Part shown: one piece after another, positions 38,410-50,449 of the stretch
How positions within the stretch are numbered: the stretch's first letter is position 1
Layout: each line of letters starts with the position of its first letter
From: Orbus hercynius
GTDB taxonomy: Bacteria; Pseudomonadota; Gammaproteobacteria; Enterobacterales; Orbaceae
NCBI RefSeq assembly: GCF_003634275.1
Contig: NZ_RBWY01000003.1
Span: 186,001-250,000, forward strand
Direction: 5' to 3'
DNA length: 64,000 bases
The notes under the pieces: model-generated
The model's input: only the letters and a program-made list of their open reading frames with translations
Told to the model about the DNA's origin: nothing
Databases searched by the model: none
Translations under genes and position numbers: made by a program

Positions 38410-40134
38410 TTACTCCCTTTTCTCAAGGTTAATTTGGTGATTATGAAGACGCCAAATCTGGTTAAATGACATCTCTTGGGTCATTTGGTGAGTGACCATT
38501 ATCATATTACAGGCTTGATAATTATTAGCTAAAATCGTTTCAATCTCGTGCGCAGTTTGTTTGTCTAAGCTTGCTGTTGGCTCATCAAGTAAAAGTAAGT
38601 GACAAGGCTTAAGTAGCGCTCTGGCTATTGCGATACGCTGAGCTTGACCAACGGATAATCTAACTGAGTCTTCGCCAATTGCGGTATTTATTCCGTTCGG
38701 TAGCTGATTGATAAAATCTTTTAGCTGTGATTGTTTAATCACATTGTCGATCATCTGCTCAGTTGCGTTTGGATTGGCAAGTAAAATATTATTGCGAATG
38801 GTATCATTAAGTAAATAAGGACTTTGACCAATCCAACTTAACTGCCTACGCCATTTTTCAATATCGAGTGTTTCAAATTCAATGCCATTGATCTTAAGTG
38901 AACCCTGATAAGGTAAAAATCCGAGTAAGACATTGAGTAAAGAGCTTTTACCTTCACCACTTATCCCCATTAAGGCTAGGCGAAAAGGGGATTGTAACTC
39001 GAAGTTTAACGGTCCAACAATCGGCTGTTGATCCGGCGATAAAATCACTAAATCTTGTGCGAAAATGGTATTGATGTTATCAATGGTTAAGCCCGCTTGC
39101 ACACTGTCATCATGGACGTTTTGCTGATGATTTTGTGTTAAAAAGGTTTCGATATTATCACTCGCCGCAATAGCTTGTGCTTTAGCATGATAATAGGTAC
39201 CCAAATCACGTAAAGGTTGAAAAAATTCAGGCGCTAATATCAATGCAAAAAAACCGGCAAATAAAGTTATAACGCCATTATAAGCGCCAAAATTGAGTTC
39301 ACCGAGATAGGAAAAACCAAAGTATACCGCAACGACTGCGATGGAGATTGAAGCAAAAAACTCTAACACCGCCGAGGATAAAAATGCCATTTTAAGCACA
39401 CTCATGGTTTTATGGCGAAAATCTTCCGCTGCTTGATGAATTTCCTCAGTTTGTTTTTGGCCTTGATTAAATAGGCGAATTGTTTGTAAGCCTTTTAAAC
39501 GATCTAAAAAATGACCGCTTAAATATGCCAATGCTTTGAAATTTTTACGGTTAACATCGGCAGCGCCCATACCCACAAAAATCATAAAAATAGGAATTAA
39601 AGGGGCAGTGCAAAGTAAGATTAACGCAGCAGCCCAGTTGAAGGGCACAATTGCAATTAAGATGAGCATCGGTACGATTGTGGCTAGGCGCATTTGTGGT
39701 AAATAACGTGCATAGAAATCTTGCAAATCTTCCACTTGTTCAATCAATAATGTACTTAAACCGCCACTAGTATGTTGGTTTATCGTCGCAGGCCCACCTT
39801 GCTCTATTTTATTAATGAGTTGTTGGCGAATACTTTGACGTAGGTTTTGTCCTAACAAAAAATTGACCTGTTCGCGCGCATAACTTAATACAGCTCGAAA
39901 GATAAATAGACTTGCAAGTATTATTAATGGCGTAAATATAGCGCTGACATTTACTTGATTTATAATTAAATCTTGTAAGATTAGCGCGAATAACGCGGCT
40001 TGAGCAACGATACATAAAGCAGAAATAAAGCCAGTTAAAACAGAAAGCTTCAATAAGTGCTTATGCTGCTTTGCTTGTTGTTTTAACCAACTTAATAAAT
40101 GCTTTTGACGTTTTTTATCTAAAGATGTCGACAT
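38410..40134 (-). CDS. cydD: CydD, heterodimeric ABC exporter subunit
   Basis: Partner of CydC. It has 574 residues (E. coli 588): transmembrane region to about 310, with LSGHFLDRLKGLQTIRLF, then an ABC domain with Walker A GISGEGKSS, signature LSVGQAQR and LLLDEPTASLD. The Walker A serine-for-threonine variant (GEGKSS) is like E. coli CydD. It sits 16 bp after trxB, giving trxB-cydD-cydC as in E. coli; the three genes link cytosolic and periplasmic thiol balance. Confidence 0.95.
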   Translation of the reverse strand: MSTSLDKKRQKHLLSWLKQQAKQHKHLLKLSVLTGFISALCIVAQAALFALILQDLIINQVNVSAIFTPLIILASLFIFRAVLSYAREQVNFLLGQNLRQSIRQQLINKIEQGGPATINQHTSGGLSTLLIEQVEDLQDFYARYLPQMRLATIVPMLILIAIVPFNWAAALILLCTAPLIPIFMIFVGMGAADVNRKNFKALAYLSGHFLDRLKGLQTIRLFNQGQKQTEEIHQAAEDFRHKTMSVLKMAFLSSAVLEFFASISIAVVAVYFGFSYLGELNFGAYNGVITLFAGFFALILAPEFFQPLRDLGTYYHAKAQAIAASDNIETFLTQNHQQNVHDDSVQAGLTIDNINTIFAQDLVILSPDQQPIVGPLNFELQSPFRLALMGISGEGKSSLLNVLLGFLPYQGSLKINGIEFETLDIEKWRRQLSWIGQSPYLLNDTIRNNILLANPNATEQMIDNVIKQSQLKDFINQLPNGINTAIGEDSVRLSVGQAQRIAIARALLKPCHLLLLDEPTASLDKQTAHEIETILANNYQACNMIMVTHQMTQEMSFNQIWRLHNHQINLEKRE

Positions 40135-40150
40135 AACGATTTAAATAGAC

Positions 40151-41502
<1,352 letters not shown>

Positions 41503-42414
41503 ATGCCTATATTTTTTATCGTTATTTTAGTATTAGTGTTACTAGCATTAGTTACAGTATTTAAAGCAATTACTATTGTTCCACAGGGATATCAATATAC
41601 TATTGAACGATTTGGTAAATATACCCATACTTTAGAGCCAGGTTTAAATATTCTTGTTCCGTACATGGATGGAATAGGTCGTAAAATTAATATGATGGAA
41701 CAAGTGCTTGATATTCCTTCTCAGGAAGTGATTTCAAAAGACAACGCCAATGTGACTATTGATGCGGTATGTTTTATTCAAGTGCAAGATGCAGCGCGCG
41801 CAGCTTATCAAGTTAATCATTTAGAACGTGCGGTCATTAATCTAATGATGACAAATATTCGTACAGTTTTAGGGGGTATGGAACTTGATGAAATGTTGTC
41901 ACAACGTGATCATATTAATACTCGTTTACTGGGTATTGTTGATGAAGCGACAAGCCCATGGGGCATTAAAATTACCCGTATTGAAATTCGTGATGTGCGC
42001 CCACCCGCTGAGTTAATCGCAGCGATGAATGCGCAGATGAAAGCGGAACGTAATAAACGTGCTGAAATTTTAGATGCTGAAGGTGTTCGTCAAGGTGCCA
42101 TTTTACGTGCTGAAGGTGAAAAACAATCAGAAATTTTAAAAGCTGAAGGTGAACGACAAGCAGCATTTTTGCAAGCAGAAGCGCGTGAACGTGCGGCAGA
42201 AGCTGAAGCGAAAGCAACGCAGATGGTATCGGAAGCAATTGCGGCGGGTAACATCAATGCCATTAACTATTTTGTTGCACAAAAATATACTGATGCTTTA
42301 CAAGCCATTGGCTCAGCAGAAAACAGCAAAATCATTATGATGCCACTTGAAGCGTCCAATTTAATGGGTAGCATTGGCGGTATTGCTGAATTAATAAACG
42401 AGTCAAAAAAATAA
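41503..42414 (+). CDS. qmcA: QmcA, stomatin/SPFH-domain membrane protein
   Basis: A 303-residue SPFH protein (E. coli QmcA 305) forming large membrane-anchored assemblies linked to membrane protein quality control. One N-terminal membrane helix (about residues 2-26) is followed by [19 protein letters not shown] at the start of the SPFH domain. A long helical segment of near-repeated units ([22 protein letters not shown]) spans 185-245. The NfeD partner follows by 27 bp, the usual SPFH-NfeD pair. Confidence 0.94.
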   Translation: MPIFFIVILVLVLLALVTVFKAITIVPQGYQYTIERFGKYTHTLEPGLNILVPYMDGIGRKINMMEQVLDIPSQEVISKDNANVTIDAVCFIQVQDAARAAYQVNHLERAVINLMMTNIRTVLGGMELDEMLSQRDHINTRLLGIVDEATSPWGIKITRIEIRDVRPPAELIAAMNAQMKAERNKRAEILDAEGVRQGAILRAEGEKQSEILKAEGERQAAFLQAEARERAAEAEAKATQMVSEAIAAGNINAINYFVAQKYTDALQAIGSAENSKIIMMPLEASNLMGSIGGIAELINESKK

Positions 42415-42441
42415 TATCGAATAATATTTGAGAATCATGTA

Positions 42442-42903
42442 ATGAATGAATTTTTATCAGCAATATACACAAGCCCTCATTGGGTATTTATTGCCCTAGG
42501 GGGCGTGTTACTGATTATTGAATTACTTGGTACGGGTGGTTATTCACTCTGGAGTGGCATTTCAGCATTGATTGTTGGAATAATTGCTTGGGTAATACCG
42601 GTCTCATGGGCATTTTTGTGGATTTTATTTGCCATTTTCACTTTACTCACGGCTTATGTATGGTGGGTGTGGTTAAAAAAACATGGCGGCGATAAAGCTC
42701 AAAAAGGGACACTCAATCAACCGCAAAATGATCTGCTGGGCATTACAACGGAGGTCGTTGAGGCTATCCATCACGGACGTGGTCGCGTAAAGATCAAAGA
42801 TGGTACGTGGTCTGCAACTTGTGATCATGATGTAGCTGTCGGTGAAATGGTGACCGTTGTTGGTGTTGATGGGATTATCCTAAAAGTTGTTCGAGTCAGT
42901 TAA
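42442..42903 (+). CDS. NfeD-family membrane protein (YbbK/NfeD1b type)
   Basis: A 153-residue partner of QmcA. Hydrophobic helices occupy about residues 10-85, with GTGGYSLWSGISAL, and a C-terminal OB-fold domain (about 95-150) contains VVEAIHHGRGRVKIKDGTW. It lacks the N-terminal ClpP-like protease of long NfeD proteins. NfeD OB domains bind their SPFH partner; the pair is implicated in membrane quality control. An intrinsic terminator follows, ending the two-gene operon. Confidence 0.92.
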   Translation: MNEFLSAIYTSPHWVFIALGGVLLIIELLGTGGYSLWSGISALIVGIIAWVIPVSWAFLWILFAIFTLLTAYVWWVWLKKHGGDKAQKGTLNQPQNDLLGITTEVVEAIHHGRGRVKIKDGTWSATCDHDVAVGEMVTVVGVDGIILKVVRVS

Positions 42904-42908
42904 TCAAT

Positions 42909-42936
42909 AAAAAGGTCACCTATGGGTGACCTTTTC
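42909..42936 (+). terminator. Intrinsic terminator of qmcA-nfeD
   Basis: AAAGGTCACC, loop TATG, GGTGACCTTT, then TTCT. A perfect 10-bp stem. Confidence 0.82.
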
Positions 42937-42991
42937 TATTCTAGGGTATCTATATTTTTATCAATATGTAAATAAAAGGTAGGGTAATTTA

Positions 42992-44593
42992 ATGTCATAT
43001 AAGCGTCAATTTATGTTGAGTATTGGCCTGCTTGCAATGATGGCAAGTAGTCAGGTTTATGCTGCTGGAACGCTAGTTTATTGTGCTGAAGCATCACCGG
43101 AAAGTTTTAATCCTCAGTTAGTTTCAAGCGGTATTTCAATGGATGCTGGTGCTGTGCCGGTCTATAACCGTTTAGTCGATTTTAAGTTGGGGACTACTGA
43201 TATTGAGCCAAGTCTAGCTAAATCATGGGATATTAGTGAAGATGGAATGACTTATACCTTTCATTTACGCGATGACGTCAAGTGGCATAGCAATAAAAGC
43301 TTTAAACCCAGCCGAAATTTAAACGCTGATGATGTGATCTACTCTTTTATGCGACAAAAAGACAGTAACCACCCTTACCATAAAGTCTCTGGTGGGCAGT
43401 ATGAATATTTTACCAGTATGGGGATGGATACGTTAATCACCAATATTGAAAAAGTTGATGATTATACGGTTGTGTTTCACCTTTCTCAACCAGAAGCGCC
43501 ATTTTTAGCGGATATGGCAATGCCATTTTCTTCAATTTTATCCGCAGAGTATGCGGATGCAATGATGAAAGCCGGCACACCTGAAAAAGTTGATTTAGTG
43601 CCAATTGGTACCGGTCCTTTCAACTTTGTACAGTATCAAAAAGATTCGCGTATTTTATATAAAGCAAACGACAGTTATTTTGGACCAAAAGCAAAATTAG
43701 ATCGTCTGGTTTTTACTATTACACCTGATGCTGCGGTTCGTTATGCTAAATTGCAAAAAGGTGAATGTCAGGCAATGCCATATCCGAACCTTGCCGATCT
43801 TGAACGTATGAAGCAAGATCCCAATATTGTGGTTAACGAAATGGCAGGGCTAAATATTGGCTATTTAGCTTATAATATGGATAAACCACCGCTAGATAAC
43901 GTAAAAGTCCGTCAAGCCTTGAATATGGCCGTTAATAAGCAAGCGATTATTGATGCGGTATTCCAAGGCGCAGCTGAGCCGGCTAAAAATCTTATTCCAC
44001 CAACGATGTGGGGATATAACGATAAAGTCGAAGATTATCCATATGATACAGCGAAAGCAAAACAATTATTAAAAGAAGCTGGATTAAGCGATGGTTTTAC
44101 CATTGATATATGGGCAATGCCTGTGCAGCGTCCTTATAACCCAAATGCACGCCGCATGGCAGAGATGATTCAAGCGGATTGGGCAAAAATTGGTGTGACA
44201 GCGAAAATTGTTACTTATGAGTGGGGTGAGTATCTCAACCGTATTCGTAATGGTGAACACGATACCGTATTAATCGGCTGGGCTGGCGATAATGGTGATC
44301 CTGATAACTTCTATTCGGTTGTCATGAGCTGTGATGCGGTAAAAGCGGGTTCAAACTATTCCCATTGGTGTGATAAATCATTTGATGACTTATTACAACA
44401 AGCTCGCGTTGAACCAGATCATAACAAGCGTATTGCCATTTATGAGCAAGTGCAAGTGGATATGAAAGAACAAGCACCAGCACTAATGATTGCACATTCA
44501 ATGGTGTATATGCCAATTCGTAAAAACGTAAAAGGATACATTATGGATCCTTTATCGTTACATAATTTTAATCAAGTAAGTCTTGAAAAATAA
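42992..44593 (+). CDS. dppA: DppA, periplasmic dipeptide-binding protein
   Basis: Binds dipeptides (and haem in E. coli) for the Dpp ABC transporter. It has 533 residues: signal peptide 1-24 with predicted cleavage VYA/AGT, then an SBP family 5 fold with AGTLVYCAEASPESFNPQL and HLSQPEAPFLADMAMPF. C-terminal WAGDNGDPDNFYS is typical of dipeptide-type SBPs. It is separated from dppB by 176 bp including a terminator, which favours more binding protein than permease. Confidence 0.95.
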   Translation: MSYKRQFMLSIGLLAMMASSQVYAAGTLVYCAEASPESFNPQLVSSGISMDAGAVPVYNRLVDFKLGTTDIEPSLAKSWDISEDGMTYTFHLRDDVKWHSNKSFKPSRNLNADDVIYSFMRQKDSNHPYHKVSGGQYEYFTSMGMDTLITNIEKVDDYTVVFHLSQPEAPFLADMAMPFSSILSAEYADAMMKAGTPEKVDLVPIGTGPFNFVQYQKDSRILYKANDSYFGPKAKLDRLVFTITPDAAVRYAKLQKGECQAMPYPNLADLERMKQDPNIVVNEMAGLNIGYLAYNMDKPPLDNVKVRQALNMAVNKQAIIDAVFQGAAEPAKNLIPPTMWGYNDKVEDYPYDTAKAKQLLKEAGLSDGFTIDIWAMPVQRPYNPNARRMAEMIQADWAKIGVTAKIVTYEWGEYLNRIRNGEHDTVLIGWAGDNGDPDNFYSVVMSCDAVKAGSNYSHWCDKSFDDLLQQARVEPDHNKRIAIYEQVQVDMKEQAPALMIAHSMVYMPIRKNVKGYIMDPLSLHNFNQVSLEK

Positions 44594-44607
44594 TGTCACC
44601 TTAAAAG

Positions 44608-44632
44608 CGCTACCAAGTTGGTAGCGTTTTTT
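44608..44632 (+). terminator. Terminator/attenuator between dppA and dppB
   Basis: CGCTACC, loop AAGTT, GGTAGCG, then TTTTTT. It lies 14 bp after the dppA stop; read-through or a separate promoter is needed for dppBCDF. Confidence 0.82.
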
Positions 44633-44769
44633 AAATATGTTTGATGTTATACGTTATTCGACAATCCTATCATATAGTTCATTTTTAGGGTTCATATACT
44701 CTTAACGTGTTGATAGTTGAATAATACGATAAGTAAAATGATTAATAATAAAGCAAGAGCAAAGTCCCT

Positions 44770-45789
44770 ATGTTGCAATTTATTCTCAAACGTTTAAGTC
44801 TGGTGATTCCCACATTTTTGGGGATTACGATTCTTACTTTTATTTTTGTCCATCTTATTCCCGGTGATCCGGTATTAATTATCGCGGGTGAACGCGGATT
44901 ATCGCCAGAGCGACACGCGGAACTCATCGCTCAATTAGGCCTTGATAAACCGCTTTATGTCCAATATTTTGACTATTTAGTCGGCATTTTACATGGCGAT
45001 TTAGGTGTCTCTTTTAAAAGCCAAGTCCCTATTTGGGATGAGTTTTTACCAAGATTTAAAGCCACGATGGAGCTAGGCATTGGCGCTATGATCTTTGCTG
45101 TCGTTTTGGGGATCCCTATCGGAGTCTTAGCGGCGGTCAAACGCGGCTCGGTTTTTGATCATACCGCCGTTGGCTTATCGTTGACTGGCTATTCAATGCC
45201 GATATTTTGGTGGGGAATGATGCTGATTTTATTGGTGTCAGTACACTTTGACTTAACCCCTGTTTCCGGCCGAGTGAGTGATATTATTTTTCTTGATGAT
45301 GAAAATCCATTAACCGGCTTTATGCTAATTGATACTTTTATTTGGGGGGAAAGCGGCGATTTTACCGATGCACTCTTGCATCTGATATTGCCTTCGATTG
45401 TGCTAGGCACCATTCCCTTAGCTGTCATTGTTCGCATGACGCGTTCATCTATGCTTGAAGTACTCAGTGAAGATTATATTCGTACAGCTAGGGCAAAAGG
45501 GGTTAGCCATTTGCGTATTGTGTTAGTGCATGCACTACGTAACGCCATGATTCCGGTTGTGACGGTGATCGGTTTACAGGTGGGCACCATGTTATCTGGC
45601 GCTATTTTAACTGAAACTGTTTTTTCATGGCCCGGTATCGGCCGATGGTTAATTGAAGGCCTACAACGACGTGACTATCCCGTTGTACAAAGCGGCGTAT
45701 TGATTATTGCGACATTAATTATTGTCGTTAATCTGGTGGTTGATGTGCTATATGGCCTGATTAACCCACGCATTAATCATAGAAAATAA
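44770..45789 (+). CDS. dppB: DppB, dipeptide ABC permease
   Basis: A 339-residue inner-membrane permease with about six helices and the binding-protein-dependent transport motif EDYIRTARAKGVSHLRIVLVH-like EAA loop (near residues 238-255), which contacts the ATPases. It begins MLQFILKRL, as in E. coli DppB. It is first in dppB-C-D-F, 8 bp before dppC. The ribosome-binding region (AAGAGCAAAG) is moderate. Confidence 0.95.
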   Translation: MLQFILKRLSLVIPTFLGITILTFIFVHLIPGDPVLIIAGERGLSPERHAELIAQLGLDKPLYVQYFDYLVGILHGDLGVSFKSQVPIWDEFLPRFKATMELGIGAMIFAVVLGIPIGVLAAVKRGSVFDHTAVGLSLTGYSMPIFWWGMMLILLVSVHFDLTPVSGRVSDIIFLDDENPLTGFMLIDTFIWGESGDFTDALLHLILPSIVLGTIPLAVIVRMTRSSMLEVLSEDYIRTARAKGVSHLRIVLVHALRNAMIPVVTVIGLQVGTMLSGAILTETVFSWPGIGRWLIEGLQRRDYPVVQSGVLIIATLIIVVNLVVDVLYGLINPRINHRK

Positions 45790-45797
45790 GAGTATTT

Positions 45798-46730
45798 ATG
45801 CAGATGAATAAAGAAACGTTAGTTACAAAAGCAACGCTTTCTCAAGAGGTTGCGGGTAATGCACCTCAAGCGATGACGCCTTGGCAGGAGTTTTGGTTTT
45901 ATTTTACTAAAAATAAAGGCGCAGTCGTTGGGCTAGTCTATATTATTATCGTTATTTTAGTGGCTATTTTGGCGAATTTTATTGCCCCTCATTCACCTTC
46001 TGAGCAGTTTCGTGATATGCTGCTGGCGCCACCAGCTTGGATGAATGGTGGGAGTTGGCATTTTATTTTAGGCACTGATGATGTAGGCCGAGATATTTTA
46101 TCAAGATTGATTTATGGTGCGAGATTATCCTTACTCGTTGGTTGTTTGGTAGTCGTTATCTCCTTAGCGATTGGTATTACCCTTGGTTTAGTTGCGGGCT
46201 ACGTCGGTGGATGGATTGATAACGCGATCATGCGCGTCGTCGATATTATGCTCGCTTTACCAAGTTTATTATTGGCGTTGGTATTAGTTGCGATATTTGG
46301 TCCTTCGATTATTAATGCATCGGTAGCACTGGCATTTGTTGCCTTACCACATTATATCCGCTTAACTCGAGCCGCTATGCTCTCTGAAGTCAATAAAGAT
46401 TATGTGATTGCCTCTAAAGTAGCAGGCGCAGGCGCATTAAGACAGATGTTCATTAATATTTTACCTAATTGCTTAGCCCCACTTATTGTACAAGCGTCTT
46501 TGGGTTTCTCTAATGCGATTTTAGATATGGCAGCATTAGGGTTTTTAGGTATGGGCGCTCAGCCACCCACACCAGAATGGGGCACGATGTTAGCGGATGT
46601 TATGCAGTATGCCCAAAGCGCTTGGTGGATTGTGGCATTTCCGGGACTGGCAATTTTGATGACAGTGCTCGCCTTTAACTTGATGGGTGATGGTTTACGT
46701 GATGCCCTCGATCCTAAATTGAAACAATAG
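45798..46730 (+). CDS. dppC: DppC, dipeptide ABC permease
   Basis: A 310-residue permease partner of DppB. N-terminal cytoplasmic stretch of about 35 residues, then helices; LGTDDVGRDILSRLIYGARLS is the family signature (split: LGTDDVGRD, RLIYGARLS), and the EAA loop holds NKDYVIASKVAGAGALR. It is followed at 12 bp by dppD. The extra residues before TPWQEFWFYF are consistent with E. coli. Confidence 0.95.
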   Translation: MQMNKETLVTKATLSQEVAGNAPQAMTPWQEFWFYFTKNKGAVVGLVYIIIVILVAILANFIAPHSPSEQFRDMLLAPPAWMNGGSWHFILGTDDVGRDILSRLIYGARLSLLVGCLVVVISLAIGITLGLVAGYVGGWIDNAIMRVVDIMLALPSLLLALVLVAIFGPSIINASVALAFVALPHYIRLTRAAMLSEVNKDYVIASKVAGAGALRQMFINILPNCLAPLIVQASLGFSNAILDMAALGFLGMGAQPPTPEWGTMLADVMQYAQSAWWIVAFPGLAILMTVLAFNLMGDGLRDALDPKLKQ

Positions 46731-46742
46731 GGAGGGATAGTC

Positions 46743-47717
46743 ATGGCTTTATTAGAGATAAATGAATTATCTGTACAGTTTGGTGAGTTTAAGGCGGTCG
46801 ATCGCATTAGTTACCAAGTTGAGCAAGGACAGGTGGTTGGTATTGTTGGTGAATCGGGTTCAGGCAAATCGGTGAGTTCTCTGGCTATTATGGGATTGAT
46901 TGATTTGCCTGGTAAAGTCAATGCCCATGCGCTGCATTTTGATGGGCGTAATTTAAAAACTATTTCGGCAAAAGAGCGGCGCAAAATCGTCGGCGCTGAT
47001 GTCGCGATGATTTTTCAAGATCCGATGACTAGCTTAAATCCTTGCTTTACGGTTGGCTATCAAATTATTGAAGCATTGAAAATTCATCAAGGTGGCAGTA
47101 AAAAAGCGTTAAAATTACGAGCCATTGAGCTGCTTAATTGTGTTGGGATCCCCGATGCCGAAAATCGTTTAAATGTTTATCCACATCAATTATCAGGGGG
47201 AATGAGCCAGCGTGTAATGATTGCTATTGCAATTGCTTGTAATCCTAAACTGTTAATTGCGGATGAACCAACAACCGCATTAGATGTGACGATTCAAGGG
47301 CAAATTATCGAGCTACTACTCAATTTACAACGTGAGAAGAATATGGCATTGGTGCTCATTACCCATGATTTGGCATTAGTATCAGAAGCAGCTGACAAGA
47401 TTATTGTGATGTATGCTGGGCAAGTGGTTGAAGTGGGTAGCGCTGATCAGATCTTTAAGTTACCTCGGCATCCTTATACGCAAGCGTTATTGCGCTCTTT
47501 GCCTGAATTTACGCAAGATAAAGCTCGGCTTGATTCGTTACCTGGCGTGGTACCCGGCAAGTATGACAGGCCGGTAGGATGCTTATTAAATCCACGTTGT
47601 TTATATGCTAACGATAAATGCAAAACGCAAGAACCGATGCGACAAGATGATGGTCAAGGGCGGCAAGTGAAATGTCATTATCCCTTGAATGATGAAGGCA
47701 AGCCAAGATATGAATAA
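46743..47717 (+). CDS. dppD: DppD, dipeptide ABC ATPase
   Basis: A 324-residue ATPase. Walker [11 protein letters not shown]-loop [12 protein letters not shown], signature LSGGMSQRV, Walker [13 protein letters not shown]. The C-terminal oligopeptide-transporter extension contains the Cys-rich region [15 protein letters not shown], a likely iron-sulfur cluster ligand set seen in this family. It overlaps the dppF start by 8 nt. Confidence 0.95.
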   Translation: MALLEINELSVQFGEFKAVDRISYQVEQGQVVGIVGESGSGKSVSSLAIMGLIDLPGKVNAHALHFDGRNLKTISAKERRKIVGADVAMIFQDPMTSLNPCFTVGYQIIEALKIHQGGSKKALKLRAIELLNCVGIPDAENRLNVYPHQLSGGMSQRVMIAIAIACNPKLLIADEPTTALDVTIQGQIIELLLNLQREKNMALVLITHDLALVSEAADKIIVMYAGQVVEVGSADQIFKLPRHPYTQALLRSLPEFTQDKARLDSLPGVVPGKYDRPVGCLLNPRCLYANDKCKTQEPMRQDDGQGRQVKCHYPLNDEGKPRYE

Positions 47718-48705
47718 AATGGATACTAATGACCAATTATTACTAGATGTGAGAGACTTGAAAAAATATTATCAAGTTAAAACTGGTATATTTAACAAAC
47801 AAGTTCAGCAAGTTAAGGCTGTTGATGGCGTATCATTTACGCTGGAAAAGGGCAAAACGCTGGCCATTGTGGGTGAATCGGGTTGCGGTAAGTCGTCGTT
47901 AGCTCGCTTATTAACGATGATTGAAACCCCTACATCGGGTGAGTTATATTTTAAAGGTCAGAATTTACTCACATCCGATCATCAGGCCGAAAAATTACGT
48001 CGACAAAAAATTCAAATTGTCTTTCAAAATCCCTATTCATCGCTTAATCCGCGTAAAAAAGTCGGTGCGATTTTAGAAGAACCATTACTGATTAATACCG
48101 ATTTATCAAAAGATGATCGTAAAGCGAAAGTGCTGTCAATGATGGCGAAAGTCGGATTGAAAGAGGAGTTTTATTCACGTTATCCGCATATGTTCTCTGG
48201 CGGCCAGCGTCAACGTATTGCGATTGCAAGAGGATTGATGCTTGAGCCTGAGATTTTAGTTGCAGATGAGCCTGTGTCTGCGCTCGATGTCTCTGTGCGC
48301 GCCCAAGTATTGAACTTAATGATGGATTTACAAGATGAATTAGGTTTGTCATATGTGTTTATATCGCATGACTTGTCTGTTGTTGAGCATATCGCTGATG
48401 AGGTGATGGTGATGTACTTAGGGCGCTGCGTTGAACAGGGCACAAAAGCCATGATTTACGATAGTCCTAAGCACCCTTATACTCAGGCCTTATTATCGGC
48501 AACGCCACGATTAAACCCTGAGTTACGACGAGAACGTATTAAGTTAGAAGGGGAGCTACCTAGTCCATTGACCCCCCCAAAAGGCTGTGCATTTAATGCA
48601 CGCTGCCGTTTAGCGTTCGATAGGTGCACGCTAGAGCAACCCCACTTAGTCGATTATCAACAGCATCAAGTTGCTTGTTTTTACATTGATGAGCAGCGCG
48701 GCTAG
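47710..48705 (+). CDS. dppF: DppF, dipeptide ABC ATPase
   Basis: A 331-residue second ATPase. Walker [11 protein letters not shown]-loop [17 protein letters not shown], signature FSGGQRQRI, Walker [14 protein letters not shown]-loop [11 protein letters not shown], and the C-terminal Cys-rich segment [15 protein letters not shown]. The ATG at 47710 overlaps the end of dppD with a GAAGG upstream; an earlier in-frame ATG at 47689 has no ribosome-binding site. It ends the dpp operon. Confidence 0.95.
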   Translation: MNKMDTNDQLLLDVRDLKKYYQVKTGIFNKQVQQVKAVDGVSFTLEKGKTLAIVGESGCGKSSLARLLTMIETPTSGELYFKGQNLLTSDHQAEKLRRQKIQIVFQNPYSSLNPRKKVGAILEEPLLINTDLSKDDRKAKVLSMMAKVGLKEEFYSRYPHMFSGGQRQRIAIARGLMLEPEILVADEPVSALDVSVRAQVLNLMMDLQDELGLSYVFISHDLSVVEHIADEVMVMYLGRCVEQGTKAMIYDSPKHPYTQALLSATPRLNPELRRERIKLEGELPSPLTPPKGCAFNARCRLAFDRCTLEQPHLVDYQQHQVACFYIDEQRG

Positions 48706-48722
48706 CAATTAGGCAATTACGT

Positions 48723-48753
48723 ATAACCATTACCATGAAAAGGTAATGGTTAT
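48723..48753. terminator. Symmetric hairpin between convergent dppF and yajQ
   Basis: ATAACCATTACC, loop ATGAAAA, GGTAATGGTTAT, a perfect 12-bp stem. No T-run on either side; it may act as a weak two-way terminator. Confidence 0.45.
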
Positions 48754-48782
48754 GGCACAATCATGCTAAGTGTGAGTGGATA

Positions 48783-49274
48783 TTAATCTCTGAAATTATT
48801 AAATTGAAAGGGTTGCTCAAGATCAGCATTTTTAACTAGTGCGATAGTCGCTTGCAGATCATCGCGTGCTTTACCGGTGACGCGTACTTGTTCACCTTGT
48901 ACTTGTGCTTGCACTTTTATTTTACTGTCTTTGATTAATTTGATCAGTTTTTTAGCGATTTCTTTATCGATACCTTGTTTGAGCTTTACTGTTGTCGAAT
49001 AGGTTTTACCACTATGTTCGAGATCTTCTGGTATCTCAAGTGCTCCGCCATCGATGCCACGTTTAGCTAATTTATCGCGCAAAATATCGAGTAGCTGCTG
49101 AACTTGGAAGTCTGATTCACTCGATACTTTGATGCTTTCATCTTTTTCATTCAATTCAAATGATGCCGGTATATTGCGAAAATCCCAACGAGTCGTCAGT
49201 TCTCGCGTCGCATTTTCAACTCCATTACGAACTTCTGGCATATCAATTTCTGATACAATATCAAAAGAAGGCAT
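48783..49274 (-). CDS. yajQ: YajQ-family nucleotide-binding protein
   Basis: A 163-residue protein of the YajQ/DUF520 family, with two ferredoxin-like folds. [20 protein letters not shown] and TTRWDFRN are family signatures. Homologues bind nucleotides or RNA, and one in Xanthomonas binds cyclic di-GMP; the role here is unknown. An AGGAGTAAATC ribosome-binding site precedes the ATG. It follows dapD by 56 bp on the same strand. Confidence 0.95.
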   Translation of the reverse strand: MPSFDIVSEIDMPEVRNGVENATRELTTRWDFRNIPASFELNEKDESIKVSSESDFQVQQLLDILRDKLAKRGIDGGALEIPEDLEHSGKTYSTTVKLKQGIDKEIAKKLIKLIKDSKIKVQAQVQGEQVRVTGKARDDLQATIALVKNADLEQPFQFNNFRD

Positions 49275-49330
49275 ATGATTTACTCCTGTAAATTAAATTA
49301 TCGCCATATAATATGGCGATAAGATCGAAA

Positions 49331-50155
49331 TTAATCAATAGTACGAAGTAATTCGTTAATACCCACTTTGCCACGTGTTTTGGCATCGACTTTTTTCACG
49401 ATAACGGCGCAGTATAAGCTATATGAACCATCTTTAGATGGTAAGTTACCTGATACCACCACTGAGCCAGCAGGCACTCGACCATAAAAAACTTCGCCTG
49501 TTGCACGGTCATAAATTTTGGTACTTTGGCCAATGAAAACACCCATTGAAATCACACTGCCTTCTTCAACAATAACGCCTTCAACAATTTCACTACGCGC
49601 GCCGATAAAACAGTTATCTTCAATGATTGTTGGATTAGCTTGTAATGGTTCTAACACACCGCCAATACCTACGCCGCCTGATAAATGAACATTTTTACCA
49701 ATTTGCGCACATGAACCCACTGTCACCCATGTATCAACCATGCTCCCTTCATCAACATAAGCACCAATGTTAACGTATGATGGCATTAGTACCGTATTAC
49801 GTGCAACATAAGCACCTTTACGTGCAATCGCCGATGGGACAACCCGGAAACCTTCTTGTTTAAAACGCGCTTCGTCGTAATCAGCAAATTTTAATGGCAC
49901 TTTATCGTAATAATTTGTCTCACCACCATCAATAAGTTGGTTTTCATTAATACGGAATGATAGTAACACGGCTTTTTTTAACCATTGATGGGTAACCCAG
50001 TCGCCATTAATTTTTTCGGCAACGCGCATTTTTCCGCTATCGAGTAAATTGATTGATTGGTTAATGGCATCGCGAGTAACGCTATCAACGTTGCTTGGAG
50101 TAATGTCGGCACGACGTTCAAATGCCGCTTCAATGATAGTTTGTAATTGTTGCAT
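49331..50155 (-). CDS. dapD: DapD, tetrahydrodipicolinate N-succinyltransferase
   Basis: Succinylates tetrahydrodipicolinate in the lysine/diaminopimelate pathway, for cell-wall and lysine supply. It has 274 residues (E. coli 274). The C-terminal half is a left-handed beta helix of hexapeptide repeats with [20 protein letters not shown] (two units) and [15 protein letters not shown]. Near-identity to E. coli runs throughout. It has an AAGGAT ribosome-binding site and is divergent from frdC. Confidence 0.97.
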   Translation of the reverse strand: MQQLQTIIEAAFERRADITPSNVDSVTRDAINQSINLLDSGKMRVAEKINGDWVTHQWLKKAVLLSFRINENQLIDGGETNYYDKVPLKFADYDEARFKQEGFRVVPSAIARKGAYVARNTVLMPSYVNIGAYVDEGSMVDTWVTVGSCAQIGKNVHLSGGVGIGGVLEPLQANPTIIEDNCFIGARSEIVEGVIVEEGSVISMGVFIGQSTKIYDRATGEVFYGRVPAGSVVVSGNLPSKDGSYSLYCAVIVKKVDAKTRGKVGINELLRTID

Positions 50156-50449
50156 GGTTCTTAATCCTTTTACTACGCAAGATGTTTGCGTGGGTTTAGT
50201 GAGTCTAGCTTAATAGTATAATATAAAACACGTTACTTTTTAATCATTCACATTTTTTTCTTATAATAGTTGGCAGATCATAATAGAAAATAATTATGTA
50301 CATTTATTTTTTATATTTAACGGCTAATTTAAATTTTATATTGTTATTTAGCAGTTTTTTAAAACTGACTATATGATCGTGCATAAAGCAATTACAGCTG
50401 TCATATGTTACAATATGCGTTAAGAATCATTTTAATGGAACTCTCTTCA
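50156..50449. other. 294-bp divergent intergenic region between dapD and frdC
   Basis: Very AT-rich. A TATAAT is present at 50262-50267 on the plus strand, but no good -35 was found. No FNR (TTGAT-N4-ATCAA) or NarL-type palindrome was seen, although fumarate reductase genes often have one. No sign of frdA or frdB remnants. Confidence 0.4.

Noticed and set aside
50156-50449. FNR or NarL site for frdCD
   Set aside because: Looked for TTGAT-N4-ATCAA and similar palindromes; none found.
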